Assembly (NCBI RefSeq): GCF_000003605.2
Contig: NW_003142306.1
Location: forward strand, 359,672 to 423,496
Length of the DNA: 63,825 bases
From: Saccoglossus kowalevskii
Lineage: Eukaryota > Hemichordata > Enteropneusta > Harrimaniidae
Direction of reading: 5' to 3'
In this document: positions 43,245 through 56,275 of the stretch, in pieces
Layout of the letters: each line of letters opens with the position of its first letter
Position numbering within the stretch: the first letter of the stretch is position 1
Made by a program: the position numbers and the translations under genes
The notes under the pieces: model-generated
Seen by the model: only the letters and a program-made list of their open reading frames with translations
Told to the model about the DNA's origin: nothing
Database searches by the model: none

Positions 43245-45123
43245 GCCAAAATTGTGCTACCAGCAGTAATAATAAATTTGAGTAAAGCGACTTAAATATT
43301 GTCCGGGACTCGAACTGGAACTCCGTGTGTTCTATAGCATTGTCCTTCTCAGAGATCCTTGCGACCAGAACACCGAAAGTATCTCTTCCACCACACACCG
43401 GCATTTTGTGGTGAAACACCACAAGACTTTTACTACGCATTTTTTTTGCGTATTTTTGTTATTAGAAGGATCTCGTGTTGATTTATTCCTACTGATGAAC
43501 AAGTTTTAAAATATTTCATTGATAGCTGATAATGATTTTTTTGTAAAATGCACTGTCAAGGGTGAAATAGTTATAATTTAAAAAAGAAAATAATTTCATT
43601 GCCGAATAACCGTTACTAAGGTGTTACTCGGTTCATCAAACTGACCGTCCTTCTGCCACACCGTTTGTGCTACGGAAAGTAATAAAGGAGCTTCTAACTT
43701 TGAAAACAGCCAGAATCTACAAACAACGCGTACACATTCGTCGGGTTCGAAAATCGAACACTTGCATGGCAATGTTTTGGTGGGCCTCTTTGAAAGTAGT
43801 ACCACTGTGACGCATTGACCAACTAATGACGAGCATAAAATCGCGTGGTGGCAGAGATATATTCGTAGAAGATTTGTTATATAGATGTAACTAGCTGATC
43901 AGTCATAAGGTCGTTACATTGCCTTATTCAAAAAGATGTAATACAGTTTCATGTTTATGATGTTTCGAGTTTATCGAATCTAGATGTCTAATAAGTGTCA
44001 CAGTCAGCAACAAAACTGTACCATCTCAAGCATCAGATTATGAAAGAAATAATTGTATGTACTCTTATATGGCCTTACCAAAAACTAGAAATCAAGCCGT
44101 GATATGTTCAAATGTTATTCGTATTTTAAATAAACCTTATTTGTAAGTGCAATTTCAATTTATTTTTCAAAAACTGTTCAAAATCAAGTATTTCAAAATA
44201 GAAACACACCTACAACGTATCATGATACTATACACGAATAGAAATGTTTCACAGCGTGTTAATACAACCGGTTCACTTTTAAGTACTTCAGAAAACAAAC
44301 ACACATGTAATGTTTCAACCTAAAAGTGGAACATCGTGCTTTCTAGGTCTAACGAGATCTCGGCGACTACAATGCAAATAAGTTAAACAACGTACATTAT
44401 GCAAAATACACAATCCCAAGACACAACAAGAGCATAACGATGAAATATACACACAATAAACAATACGGACTATTCGTCTAGAAAAAGATAGATGGAATTT
44501 TAAATAGCAAGAAAGTATCTTATTAAACACAATGAACACCACGTAGCTCTATGTTGTACACACACCAACAATATCAGGAGTTTTTCATAAAATCGGGGAA
44601 TCTTATATATGCATGCAATATTTTCAAAAAATTGTCGGAAGGTATTTCACGACAATCTCCGTGACATCCATTTGTATTTATAAGTGATCTTTGTATTTAG
44701 ATGAATGGCAATACTGGATCACAAGTAAAACTATGTGATACCGCGGGGTTGTCATGTAATAACTTGTTATCATACATGATTTCACGATGTGTTGTGAGAT
44801 AAACACAGATGATTTCACGGCAGATTTTCGTCGGTACTAAGTGCCCGCTCAATACGTACACTGCTAGCGTACTGATAACGACGCTGGAACGGGAACAGAT
44901 TCCCCTGTACGATCAAAGGGACCGCGTGTTCAATGTATGATAATGGTAACTATCTCAACAGTAATGTCGGATTGGAATAGGTGTAAGTGATCTACACTAC
45001 ATGTACACTAATAATAATATATAGTCTAATGAACCCAATTAATTAGAAAATTACAATTAATTAGATAATTCAGTTACTCAAACTCAATTCCACAGTTCAA
45101 GTATTTTCAAAGATAAAACTTAC

Positions 45124-45172
45124 CCCCGACTGCGTTGAACACGAACAACTCAGGGTCTAGAAGTGAAGCCAA
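45124..45172 (-). other. Candidate 5' untranslated exon of the receptor gene
   Basis: The minus strand reads a short segment ending in a consensus donor (GTAAGT, plus 45118-45123). It lies about 27 nt downstream of a TATA-like box. No receptor-like coding is visible, so it would be a leader exon spliced to the signal-peptide exon, whose own acceptor (polypyrimidine tract then CAG) lies at about 42792. The upper boundary is an estimate from TATA spacing. Confidence 0.35.
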
Positions 45173-45194
45173 CTGTGAAACATTTGTTCCTGTC

Positions 45195-45256
45195 TCTCTT
45201 ATAAACATATCAATCAGTCTGTCGCCATGGTAATTCGCGTAGTTTGAATGACGTCA
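45195..45256 (-). promoter_or_regulatory. Candidate promoter: TATA-like box plus consensus CRE
   Basis: On the minus strand, TTTATAAG (plus 45198-45205) lies about 30 nt before the proposed untranslated first exon. A full palindromic cAMP-response element, TGACGTCA, sits at 45249-45256, roughly 80 nt upstream of the implied transcription start. The spacing is typical of a TATA promoter. Linking it to the receptor gene is inference, because an intron of about 2.3 kb would separate it from the signal-peptide exon. Confidence 0.35.
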
Positions 45257-47294
45257 GGAAATACACATCATATTATACGACGCCATAATAGTTTTGACTA
45301 TTATATAAAATGATTCCGTTGATGCTGTTGCACATATGACTAATTATAACACTGAAAACACACAAATCCAAATTATCTAATGGCCCATCCTGTAATAGAT
45401 TCTGCTGAACCAGCATAATATATATCATTCAAGTAACAAAAGTCTACTGAAATTATATACTGCATATATACTTTTTTTCTAGAATACAACATAACTGCCA
45501 TTATAAATTCGTCTTTTCATTTATGAATGTCACATCTTTATACTTTGTTTTATGTTCGTAACAGTTGAAACAGTGTTCTGTGATATCGATAATACAATAA
45601 TAGAAGTATGCATTATATAAATCATATTTATTATTCAAATTCGAATCAGGATTTCTGCACTGACATTAACAACATGTGGTCATTTGCCACACACAGTAGA
45701 AAAAAAATAGTACACATGGGGTACTTTTTGGCGCTCCTTAGTAAGCTGTTGGCTTCAAGCTTACTTTATCATCAGAATACACGGTAAAATAAAAAAAATG
45801 AAGTGATCAGAAGTAACAATTCCTCATGCTCACGTTTATCAGTCATAGACATATCGCATTTCATTTAAAATATAATTAACTATGTCCTACAATTTTACTG
45901 GAGTTGCACTAATAATATTTACCAATACACGGATGGCCAGAAATTAACATTGATGATAATTCACGCGAAGGGAACGCGATAAAATGAAATGGCATGCTAT
46001 ATCATGCAAGACACTCACATGTACTCAAATGTCAGCGTTATGATGCAGCATGCCATCTGAAATATCACTAAAATTTCAACTTTAATTAGATTTAATAATA
46101 TTATATATTTACGGTGTTATTATTCGTAATTAAACTAATACAAGTACCACTTGCCTGAACTGAGCACATTGCCCACACGCGCCAGTAATCATACACATAC
46201 GAGACTGTCTTGAAACACCAAATATATGGATTGTCTGTCTCTTAATGTCTTGTCAAGATAATCTTACATCAATAGACATTTGATCTGTCAATGCAATGCT
46301 GATATAACCATATATTCCCTGCTGAGAATTTGTACATGCCAATTTGTAAGGATATGATATTAAAAGGACCATGCCAATTACGAAAAAACTAATTCCTCCA
46401 TTTCCTGCTCAGTTTGTACACTTCGGTTGACAGTGCACCGTGTATTGATTGCGTGTTCATCGTTAAATGCCGTGATGTTATTAATATTATTATTATCGGC
46501 AAACAGCTGGGTCCGAATCTCATATTGTTTGGGTTATAAATCTCATGGACGTTTGAAACCTTTTGACTTTGTTAAGCGGCTTGGATCTTTCAGACTACAT
46601 GTCTTGTTATTAGATATAAAACGGATACTCATTAAGTATTGTGGCTTTCGTGATTAGGATGTGAATACATGTTCAAGCTCGAAAGCCCTACCATCAATCA
46701 AATACCATATACCCAGTGAGCACGTTTATTCAACATAAAATGAAAAGAGAGTTTTCAAATGCGATCTTTTTTTTCATCGATATAACGCAGAATTAAGTAC
46801 CGAATAAATACACACGGTGTTCTTCATAGCTTGGAGTGTTAGCTTTTGCTCGAAAAAAATAAACTCTACATAATTATCATAAAACATGACACTAACATCA
46901 AGTACGAGAAGGCATCGACCCTTTTCCCCCAGACCCGTCGCATTTATGTTGAATTTGAATTAAGTTTGGGGAATCTACTGTTTGTTGAGCGATTGTGATT
47001 ATCTAGCAATTCGAATAAAATCTTCATCGCATATTACACAATTTGCATACCCTCATCTTTTAAATCATTGCTCAAACATATAAAGGGTTGGTATGGCAAC
47101 GATTCTAGGAATACCAACTACCAACATCAGATTTCGAGCAAAACAGAAATACTAAATCCGTTCAGAGTCTAATTGAAGTATATTAAGTATTATATTCCCT
47201 CTATTGGGATTAAATATACATTGTGCACGTAACTTCCAGTGATTCCATATTTTGGAAACGTAAAATAGGATGTTCTGTCGAAATTCTCCATTGT

Positions 47295-47460
47295 TGATGG
47301 GGAGTTAAGGAGGTTGAAGAAGAAGTGTGGAAGAGGAGAGGCAATGAACTGGAAGACGAAGAGAACAGGAGAGAGAAGGAGGGGCAAGGGAAAGTAAAAC
47401 AGGAAGAAGTGAGAACGAGAAAAGAGAAGGAAAGAAGAAGAGGAGGTGTTGTTTATGGGA
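47295..47460. repeat. Purine-rich (GA) tract of about 165 bp
   Basis: The plus strand is almost entirely A and G with GAAGAAGAAG and GGAGAGAGAAGGAGG stretches. Such tracts can adopt triplex structure. No coding signature is visible on either strand. Confidence 0.7.
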
Positions 47461-49104
47461 GATAGAAGGTCAATTGTGTACTGATAACAATAGTCGGTTT
47501 ATTATTTACAATATAAAGGGTGGACAAATATTAGACATTTTGTTTGAAAGCAGGCTAAATTAGTTAAAGTAAATGATAATGCCATTATGTTCAATAAAAT
47601 ATATCTAGACATTACTAATTTCCGTAATTGGCAACGTTTAAATCATCGGTCAATAAAATAGCACAATGAATAACTTATTCCTTTAACAAACAATAGCTAA
47701 TCGATAAATAACATAATCGAGTACGTGTTTGTAGATTTAAAAAAAACGCCTTTGATAAAATTAATCCTTATGTATTGTTCTAGAACCGTCTAATATTGGG
47801 TATTACGTGTAAGGTATTTGGCATGTATTGAAACATACAATTCTTTGTCCCCACATCTGTCGGAATTCCTGGCAACATTTTTCATGTTCTTCTGACTTTC
47901 GGCGTATTTCTACTCTGTCTTCATTTCTTTTCTTCCTTTTTATGAATGGTTTATCAATGAATAGAAGGGGAAATGGTTTTCTGGGTGAATGAGTAAAGTC
48001 AATATACACACAATGCCGTTAAGGCTGTATGATAGAAACGTGTTATAGTTAAAGTGATTATGTATTAATATAATGATTCAAAAGATAAGTTTGAAACAAA
48101 AGTCACTTTTTTAATATAGACGTGCAACTCGCTTTATACAATATTTAAGAGTTTCGTGAGAAAGATATTGTAAAGGTATATAGAAATCATGATGTTTGTA
48201 AATATGCGCTGGCTACACATCCACGTATATGGCATGTTTTTTAGGTTTGTTACATAATTCATGAACATGGGAATACTAGATAAAAACTGTTAAATATTGG
48301 GAACATTTGTTTCATATGGGTAAGGGGAGGTTTGAGTAAATCGGGGAGTGGTTAATAGCTATCATATTTTTGCTTCAGCCAGCAATGTAATGATGTATAA
48401 CGTAACAGTTATAAGCGTTTACTAATAGTTAGATTCAAACAGAAGTTTTAAAACTATAGATGTTCTTGAAATAAACTTGAAAATGATATAACTCCCATAG
48501 TGCAGCGGATATTTATTTCATAATTTAAGCGTTGGATATAAGAGAATAATATATATACTGCAGTACAAAAATAGTCCTTTGCATGAAAACGTGTACATTA
48601 AACCAATTTGCAATACATATTCATGAGAAACTCATGGCTCGCGTTATTGTAATTAATGTGTCCCTATCCGATAATAATGTAGTATTATTATTATTACTAT
48701 GTACTATATATGCACCGGAGGCTGAAGTATCATATACAGTTTTATTATTATAGTGTATAATCAGTATAATCAGACACATCACCATGTATTTCCTCGTTTA
48801 GCGAGCAATGATTATTTTCTCAATATTAAACATCAAATCACGTGTTCAATCGACCATTCTGGCATTCTGGGACTTGTCCCTAAAATACATGCGTACTTCA
48901 TTCAATCTTACACATATACCCAGTCTATGATATGATGTGAATATTACGTTGGTTAATTTTGCCGGAGCAGATATCTCATACCGTGAATGTTGCGCCATAA
49001 TATAATGCTTATTTAAAAATTCCGTTGAAAATGACCTATGGATTGTTATTGCTGTTATTACACTGAATACAACAAATATGACTGCAAAATATATCCTTTT
49101 CCGT

Positions 49105-49373
49105 TCACTGCCAGATCCCGCGTTATGCGTGACATCGAACGTAAAAACAGAATAAACAAATGTTATAGCGTCGTAGTGACGTCAAAACGCGATAGTAATT
49201 TGGGGGGGGGGGCTATTTGATAATATGCCCTATCATTTGATGCTTGTCAGTTTTGGTGGAAGAAGGGTGTCATAGGTCGGCATTTCGAAATTGATCTATA
49301 AATAAAGTAAATTCAAAATCAAATCGTTCGATTTTTGCGGCACACGTTGGGTCTTTCGCGAGATCTCGCAGTG
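49105..49373. mobile_element. Inverted-repeat element family C, copy 3
   Basis: The left end CACTGCCAGATCCCGCGTT and right end GCGAGATCTCGCAGTG, with the internal strings TCGAACGTAAAAACAG and AATCGTTCGATTTTTGCGG shared with copy 1. An extra segment around 49190-49310, including a run of G, makes this copy longer. It is in the upstream intergenic region. Confidence 0.65.
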
Positions 49374-51720
49374 ATTGGGAAATCACATGTATTCAGATTA
49401 TTGGTTATTAAATGTTGTTGAGGTGAATCAAGTTTTCTATTTATAGTTTAACGCATGTCATTTTAACCGACTATTAACAGAAAGGCAGTCACAGTTCGAT
49501 ATATACTCCGACAAATTGTTTCCACTAAAAAGGAAAAGACACGGCAGTTTAAATCATACTATTCGAACCATTTTGAAAAAAAGAATATTGGAAAATGTAG
49601 AAATACGTTATTCAAACTTGCAACTCATCAGTAAATGAGCCGCACTACTATAAGCTGATACACTCCGTGATAAGCCACAACGCAATGTTCTAAAAGAGTG
49701 TGAAAATGAGAAAATATTTCACTGTAGAAACATGATTTATGGAATCTTTAAATGCTAATCATTTTTTATAAGTGTCCCAGACGACTGCTATCGTGCTGTT
49801 TGAAAATCCGGCAGCTCCATAAAACAAATGGAACACGTGCACCAAAGGACAGAGTACATACTTCCGCAGATTCCGTAATCTTAGACAGAAAAATAAACTG
49901 ACGCATCAAAACTTTGGCAATGATTACATTCATTTGCCGTAAACTTTATATTGAATATATATAGATGGTTTCAAAAATTTAAATATTCCTTATAGAATCG
50001 CATGACGATAAACTGATTGCTATTCATATAACAGTGGTAATTTATTCAAATGAGATGATTTAGGAAGTCTTGAATACGAGACCCTTATTACGTTACTGGC
50101 ACTGTTTCCGCTCTTAACTGGACATACGCATGAAATTCATGAATATCAGACTGATAAAAGTGTAGTTATTAAAAAGAGCGGAAACTCGGTCAGTGCAAAC
50201 TACCACACTCCTTATGAGATTAATTAATGTTTATATACACTAAATGTACAAAAATAATTGTATTTCTTGCTTCGCATTATTAATTATCGCGGTTATTCTC
50301 GCCTTGTTGTACACAGTGAACATTGCACAGAAAACGTCACAATATGCTGTAAAGTCTTTAGCATTGTCCCCACAATAACCAATTCATTTATGATAAATAA
50401 ATCATTACTCGAAAATATCCCAAATCGATTTGCTCGTTATCTTAGTATTTCTTCTGAATAAATCATTACCAAGCAGTTGAGTCTCTCTCTCTCTCGAAAC
50501 GTGATAGACAAACGTAAGGGACATTTAAAAAAATCGTAGTGATCGGATTAGTGTGCATAATTTATGTTAACGGGATAAGCCATTTTGGATTAATCTCATC
50601 GGCTGAGTACATGAAACTGTATCAATGGGCTGTGAGGTTAAAGCTTAATTCAATCAGTCATTGAACTTGGTCACAAAAATCTGGCATAATGCCAACAATT
50701 CAATTGTACCCCAGGTGTTGATTGACTCAAAATGTCGTCAGATGTAGTATGTTAGGCGTTTGTGCTTTACACGGGAATCTTAATTGCTATAGACTTCAGG
50801 GGATATATTATTGATGTTGCATTATATATTTATGAAACAGGTTATTTGGGATAATACTTTATAAGACATTAAAATATATTAAATTTCTGCTTAAATCATT
50901 TAAGCAGTATCGGTTAAGGTATCATATTTCTGATCATTTGAGTTGAAAATAATTGGCGGTACACTAACGATATATATATATATATAACTGCTTCGTTCAT
51001 CCTAATTACTCAACGTATTTATCAAATGTCCGTATAGTGGCGAGGGATGACAATTAACATGCTGTTTTTGCTTCTGTGACAAAGGTTGCGTGGTAATAAA
51101 AGATACATATGTATATAAGGTTACTCAGTATTATCGCAGAATTCTAACATTTTATGAATCTGTTTAAATTGACGTGAAAGATAAAAAAAAATATCATGAC
51201 AAATATGCAGTTATGCAAAATGAAAGAATGGTTTGTTGATTTCACCAAATTCATACATACAAATCAGAATGACAGGACCATAGTTACCGGAAAGGAATAA
51301 AATACAAGTGTCGTTTTAGTTGCATTAGTGTGCGTCCAGTTAATGTATATCGCGGGTGTATCGACTAAATTAATAGAAACGAAAATTTATTAAAAATATT
51401 TTGGTTTAAAACTGTCGTATTTATAAATTTTACACATGTCACATGTGTGTTTTGCATATGGCACCTGACTTGACTATGGCATTGGTACCATTGAATGTAT
51501 TCCCCTATTAGTGAAAATCGAAACGCGCGTAAAAGAAAAAAAACTAATAACACATACGACAAAGAGCACCTCTCTGGTGTATTATTGTAAGTGAGTCGAT
51601 TCATTGAACAATATTTGAACCATTCTAAAAACAATATTTGTAATGAACGACGCATAAACGTTTTATAGGTGTGTATTAATACAGAAACACGCTATGGTTA
51701 CAAACTTTACAATATGTGTA

Positions 51721-52606
51721 GCGATACAGTTGTATTGCTATTACAATTGTATTGCTATTACCGTTGTATTGCTATTACAGTTGTATTACTAATACAGTTG
51801 TATTGCTATTACCGTTGTATTGCTATTACCGTTGTATTGCTATTACAGTTGTAATACTATTACAGTTGTATTGCTATTACAGTTGTATTGCTTATTACAG
51901 TTGTATTGCTATTACAGTTGTATTGCTATTACAGTTGTATTGCTATTACCGTTGTATTGCTATTACAGTTGTATTGCTATTACAGTTGTATTGCTATTAC
52001 AGTTGTATTACTATTACAGTTGTATTGCTATTACCGTTGTATTGCTATTAAGTTGTATTGCTATTACCGTTGTATTGCTATTACAGTTGTATTGCTATTA
52101 CAGTTGTATTGCTATTACAGTTGTATTACTATTACAGTTGTATTGCTATTACCGTTGTACTGCTATTACAGTTGTATTGCTATTACCGTTGTACTGTTAT
52201 TACAGTTGTATTGTTATTACAGTTGTATTGCTTTTAAAGTTGTATTGCTATTACAGTTGTATTGTTATTACAGTTGTATTGCTATTACAGTTGTATTGTT
52301 ATTACAGTTGTATTGCTATTACAGTTGTATTGCCATTACAGTTGTATTGCTATGATAGTTGTATTACTATTACAGTTGTATTGCTATTACAGTTGCATTG
52401 CTATTACCGTTGTATTGCTATTACAGTTGTATTGCTATTACCGTTGTATTGCTATTACCGTTGTATTGCTATTACAGTTGTATTGCTATTACAGTTGTAT
52501 TGCTATTACTGTTGTATTGCTATTACCGTTGTTTTGCTATTACAGTTGTATTGCTATTACCGTTGTATTGCTATTACAGTTGTATTGCTATTACAGTTGT
52601 ATTACT
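51721..52606. repeat. Minisatellite, 17-bp unit, about 52 copies
   Basis: The unit is TTGTATTGCTATTACAG, with the main variant TTACCG for TTACAG and single-base variants in a minority of units. One unit each has a one-base gain or loss (near 51890 and 52051). Because 17 is not a multiple of three and the unit has no stop on the plus strand, all three plus frames stay open for long stretches, coding a 17-residue repeat (LYCYYSCIAITVVLLLQ). The minus strand is full of stops. It is not a credible gene. Confidence 0.93.
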
Positions 52607-54019
52607 AACTTCTTGAATATAGTAATACAGCGCTCCTTCTTGTGTTTAATGATCAATGTTAAATTGGCAGTTTGTCAAGTCAAGTAGAACGGTGAAACAA
52701 CGGTATTGATTCATCGTAACATGTTCACACTGTTTTACTAAGTATGCCCCCTGCTTATACACATCTTGTCATATTTGGGTTGATTTACATTGATTAACAA
52801 CATTGCCCCAGTTATAACCGTTAAACAAACAAATAGTGTGGCAAAACATACATATATGCACTCCCCAATATTCAAGCTGATGATGTACACGTAGTCATAG
52901 TTACATGAATAGAATGAGCTAATTATAATCAGATGATTGTGCTCATTCTATTTTATGCAATCCAAAGTAAGTACAACCAGTATCGCTAATGCAAAATTAT
53001 TTCTAAAATTGTTAGATATTTAAAAATCAAAGTCTTTCAACAACATCCTAGATATGACGTAGCCAACTAGTGTTCACAATGTTTATCGGAAGATGTGTTT
53101 GCCGCATGGTTTCTGCGAAGAAATATAACTGTCTTTGACTTGTGTTTCTGTAATTTCGTCGTTAAAGCAGAATACGTCGATATACACCATGTGTTCTACT
53201 CACGTCGTTGCCATTGTTGACACTCGACAGAACATAACGACGATGACGGAGCAGTTGATGAAGTTAGAAATAAATCACATTACCTACCTTCGTCCGTTCA
53301 TTTACACAAATTTAAAATGACTGTAATACTCACATTTTCACGATACGCTATCCTAGTTTTGGTAATAATATACACTCGACAAAACCACATCATACGACAG
53401 CTGTGCGCGCAACATGTTTGATGCAACACTCACACATTACTCCTTTGAAATTCTCGTTATTTAAATCGATTAAAAACTGTGGCATTCTGATTCGCCAGCA
53501 TGACATTTCAGTCTACTAAATATCGTTGCTTCGATACCGTCTACGTTTAAAGCACAGTCAACTTGTGTGTGAGTGGTAATTCAATAAATAACACCAAGAT
53601 AGCAAGCAGTGTGTATAAAAGTAGTATTTTGAACTGTATTTATCTGCGGGGAATCGTGTTGGCTTTCCAAGTGCTAAACATCGCAGTAGTTTTATTTAGT
53701 AAATGCCGGCGGACTGTTGGTCATCGATGATGAATTCCATGCATTGTGAATTTTGCACAGAATATATATCCTGGAGCGTGAATGCACGTGTTCATGTTGT
53801 TGTGATTCTTCGTTAGATCTAGTAGTTAAAGGCATGTTTCACCTCTCTGACAATATATGGGAAATAAAAGACAATAGAGCGTATAATACAATTATTGACA
53901 TCGACATAAAACTATAACTGTCTAAAGCCGCTGATAAATAACTGACACTATGCGCTGTTGAATTGTTAAGACCTTTTTCATAAAGTAATATTCGAATCCA
54001 ATTAAAGCCGCTCTAGTGC

Positions 54020-54316
54020 TTAAAGCGCGGTAGTCGTCGCGCTGCGCGACATGCGCAACGAATGCACATTGATTTTCCCACAATCCAATGCGTTCTTCAA
54101 ATGGAAATCACAAGTATGAGGTTTGACCGAAGCGTGACTTGCACTGATTACCGACGGTGACTCCTTCGATACCTTCCAATCGCATGAAAATTCCCTAATT
54201 AAAGAAACGTCTCAGTTTGTACTCGTTGATCTGCGCAACAGTCAAAGTCGCCATCTTTGTTTATATGAGACCCATATATCTCGCACATGCGCAGCGCGAC
54301 GACTACCGCGCTTTAA
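54020..54316. mobile_element. Inverted-repeat element family B, copy 3
   Basis: The left end TTAAAGCGCGGTAGTCGTCG and right end CGACGACTACCGCGCTTTAA are perfect inverse complements extending to about 28 bp (through CGCGCTGCGC). The interior is longer (297 bp in total) than in the other copies and has no coding capacity. Confidence 0.75.
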
Positions 54317-56145
54317 TAGACTTCATTTTCCATTCTCTGCCGCCATCGCACGGTTACACGGTTCAGTCAGCGACGGTTGAGAATGGAACTCTATCTGGAA
54401 GGCACAAACAAGTCGCGTTGCTCTTTTGCTCGGATCGAGATCTCAACGGCCATTTGAAACTATAACTATTGACTATGTACGGGTTAATATCAGAAAACCT
54501 CGTTTTCATTTGTTTTACGTCGAGCATACGTTTCCAGCAGGGACTATTTGATTATGATATTGAGACATGGCTGGTTCAATATGCGAAACAGGATGTGCGC
54601 ACTCGAATCTTTATTTTATGTGCTTTGGGTCCATTAGAAATTTCTCTCGCTGATTTCATATTGTGTGTTTGTTTGTTTTGTGTTCGTAATCTCCATTTAC
54701 GAATTGGAATTTGAGAGAGTGTGACATTATTTCTACATTTCTATAACGCAAGGTGATGGCATCGGGAAAAAGACACCCCTTGATGAATATTATGTATTCG
54801 CGAATAACGTTTACCTCCACAACAAAATAGAATTTTAGTCGTGCCAACTTGCCTATACATTCTTTTTTTCATATTATGAATGTGCATGTTTAGCGAAAGA
54901 CAAAATATGATTTTCGATAGCGTCAATTCATCGCAAGGTTTTGTTTTCAAGTGCCGGTAATATTTTCAATTTAGATGCAATTATTTCAGATACATTCATT
55001 ACAGATATCCAAGTGGTCAAATCAGGCGAATGTTCAGGAAATAAATGACGAAGCGCCGCCTATCGTTATGTGATACCAGAGCAAGAACTAAGATGGGCGT
55101 GATAATTGGAAAGATACAGACAAGCAAACTGTTTAGGCAAACGCCCCCAGCCGAGCACTGTTATCACGTAATATTGAACACTACGTCGTCATGTATCCCC
55201 TGAATATAATTAATTGAAATTCAAATACGCGCATATATTTTGCAGCCAAGTAATTGATTCATACACCCAATCACAATCCATATGGGTAAATAATAGATAC
55301 AATGGAATTAAGTACTTGATCTACTCCAAAAAAACTAAAATGCATTAAAACCCCAATAAACCATATGATGACTGTTGATCTCATAGTTCATATAAAGGCA
55401 TCTTTTAAACCTACTCTGTGTACTATGCAGAGTGTAAACTAAACCTTCTTTGATATTGGTCAAGGCACAATGTTTGAAATTGAATTGAAACCAGAATTCA
55501 TCTTTAAAGGTTGAGTTCGAAACAAAATTTCAAAACCAGAGGCATACTTTTGAACATCAAAAGCATTGGAGATTCGTCTGAAGGTTCCAACAAAAAATAC
55601 GTATTCAACTGTATTTTTGCGTGTTTTTTTTCTCTGTATATCGTCACGGTGATATAAAACGAAAATGATCACCCCTTCTGTATACATTTTTGTACATTTT
55701 TGTCAACCAGCATTCTAATTTGTGATCAACACAGGCTTGCGACTGATCTAGGAGTATGATTACATTGCCAATAATTTGTTTTTAACAGAAACTCATGCAT
55801 GTATATTTAATACTAACAGCAGCGAACAACGCCATTATTTTATCGCGAGTGCGAATGGCTGGTTCTTGCCAACCAGAACCAGTTACTGCGCACGAGTACG
55901 CACACGCGCACAGAACGTAAACAAGTGCGACATAATAGATACACATAATAATTGTGTCAATGGTATAAGCTGTTGCACTCATTGGAAGCTCACGTGTAAT
56001 ATATGCATGTAAATAGCATCTCCGCGCATACTTCACTTTTCCCAGACTTCAGTTGTCGAGACGTTGTGATGCGATCAGTACTTCGATGATACCCAAATTC
56101 CATTGCGCTATTTCGCGCCAGGTCCTATTTGTCACATTCATTCAG

Positions 56146-56275
56146 AATATGTACCATGATGCCGTAGAACCTAGAACAAAGCTGCTCGCCAACTTAAAGG
56201 CAACAGCGCTATTTTGGGGATTACCCGATATGTTAATTCATCTTAATCTGAACATATGGAAAACGCTGAACACCG
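56146..56275 (+). CDS. Weak candidate exon of an unidentified plus-strand gene
   Basis: A pyrimidine-rich acceptor (TTTGTCACATTCATTCAG) opens a segment that stays in frame to a GTATGTTA donor at 56276. It codes MYHDAVEPRTKLLANLKA then LFWGLPDMLIHLNLNIWK. The frame is open from 56053 to 56433. The peptide is not recognised. No neighbouring exons were found, so this could be chance. Confidence 0.2.

Larger units (their letters stand above)
45257..51720. other. Intergenic region upstream of the receptor gene
   Basis: No supported exon. It contains a purine-rich tract on the plus strand at 47295-47460, one family C inverted-repeat element (49105-49373) and a (CT)n run near 50482. Reading frames are short and have no family resemblance. 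Confidence 0.55.

Noticed and set aside
51721-52606. CRISPR-like array
   Set aside because: Units are head-to-tail with no spacers, in a eukaryotic genome. It is a minisatellite.
51721-52608. Long plus-strand open frames (up to about 260 codons) in 51.7-52.6 kb
   Set aside because: They are produced by a 17-bp tandem repeat that lacks stops in every plus frame. The peptide is a simple 17-residue cycle and no gene signals flank it.
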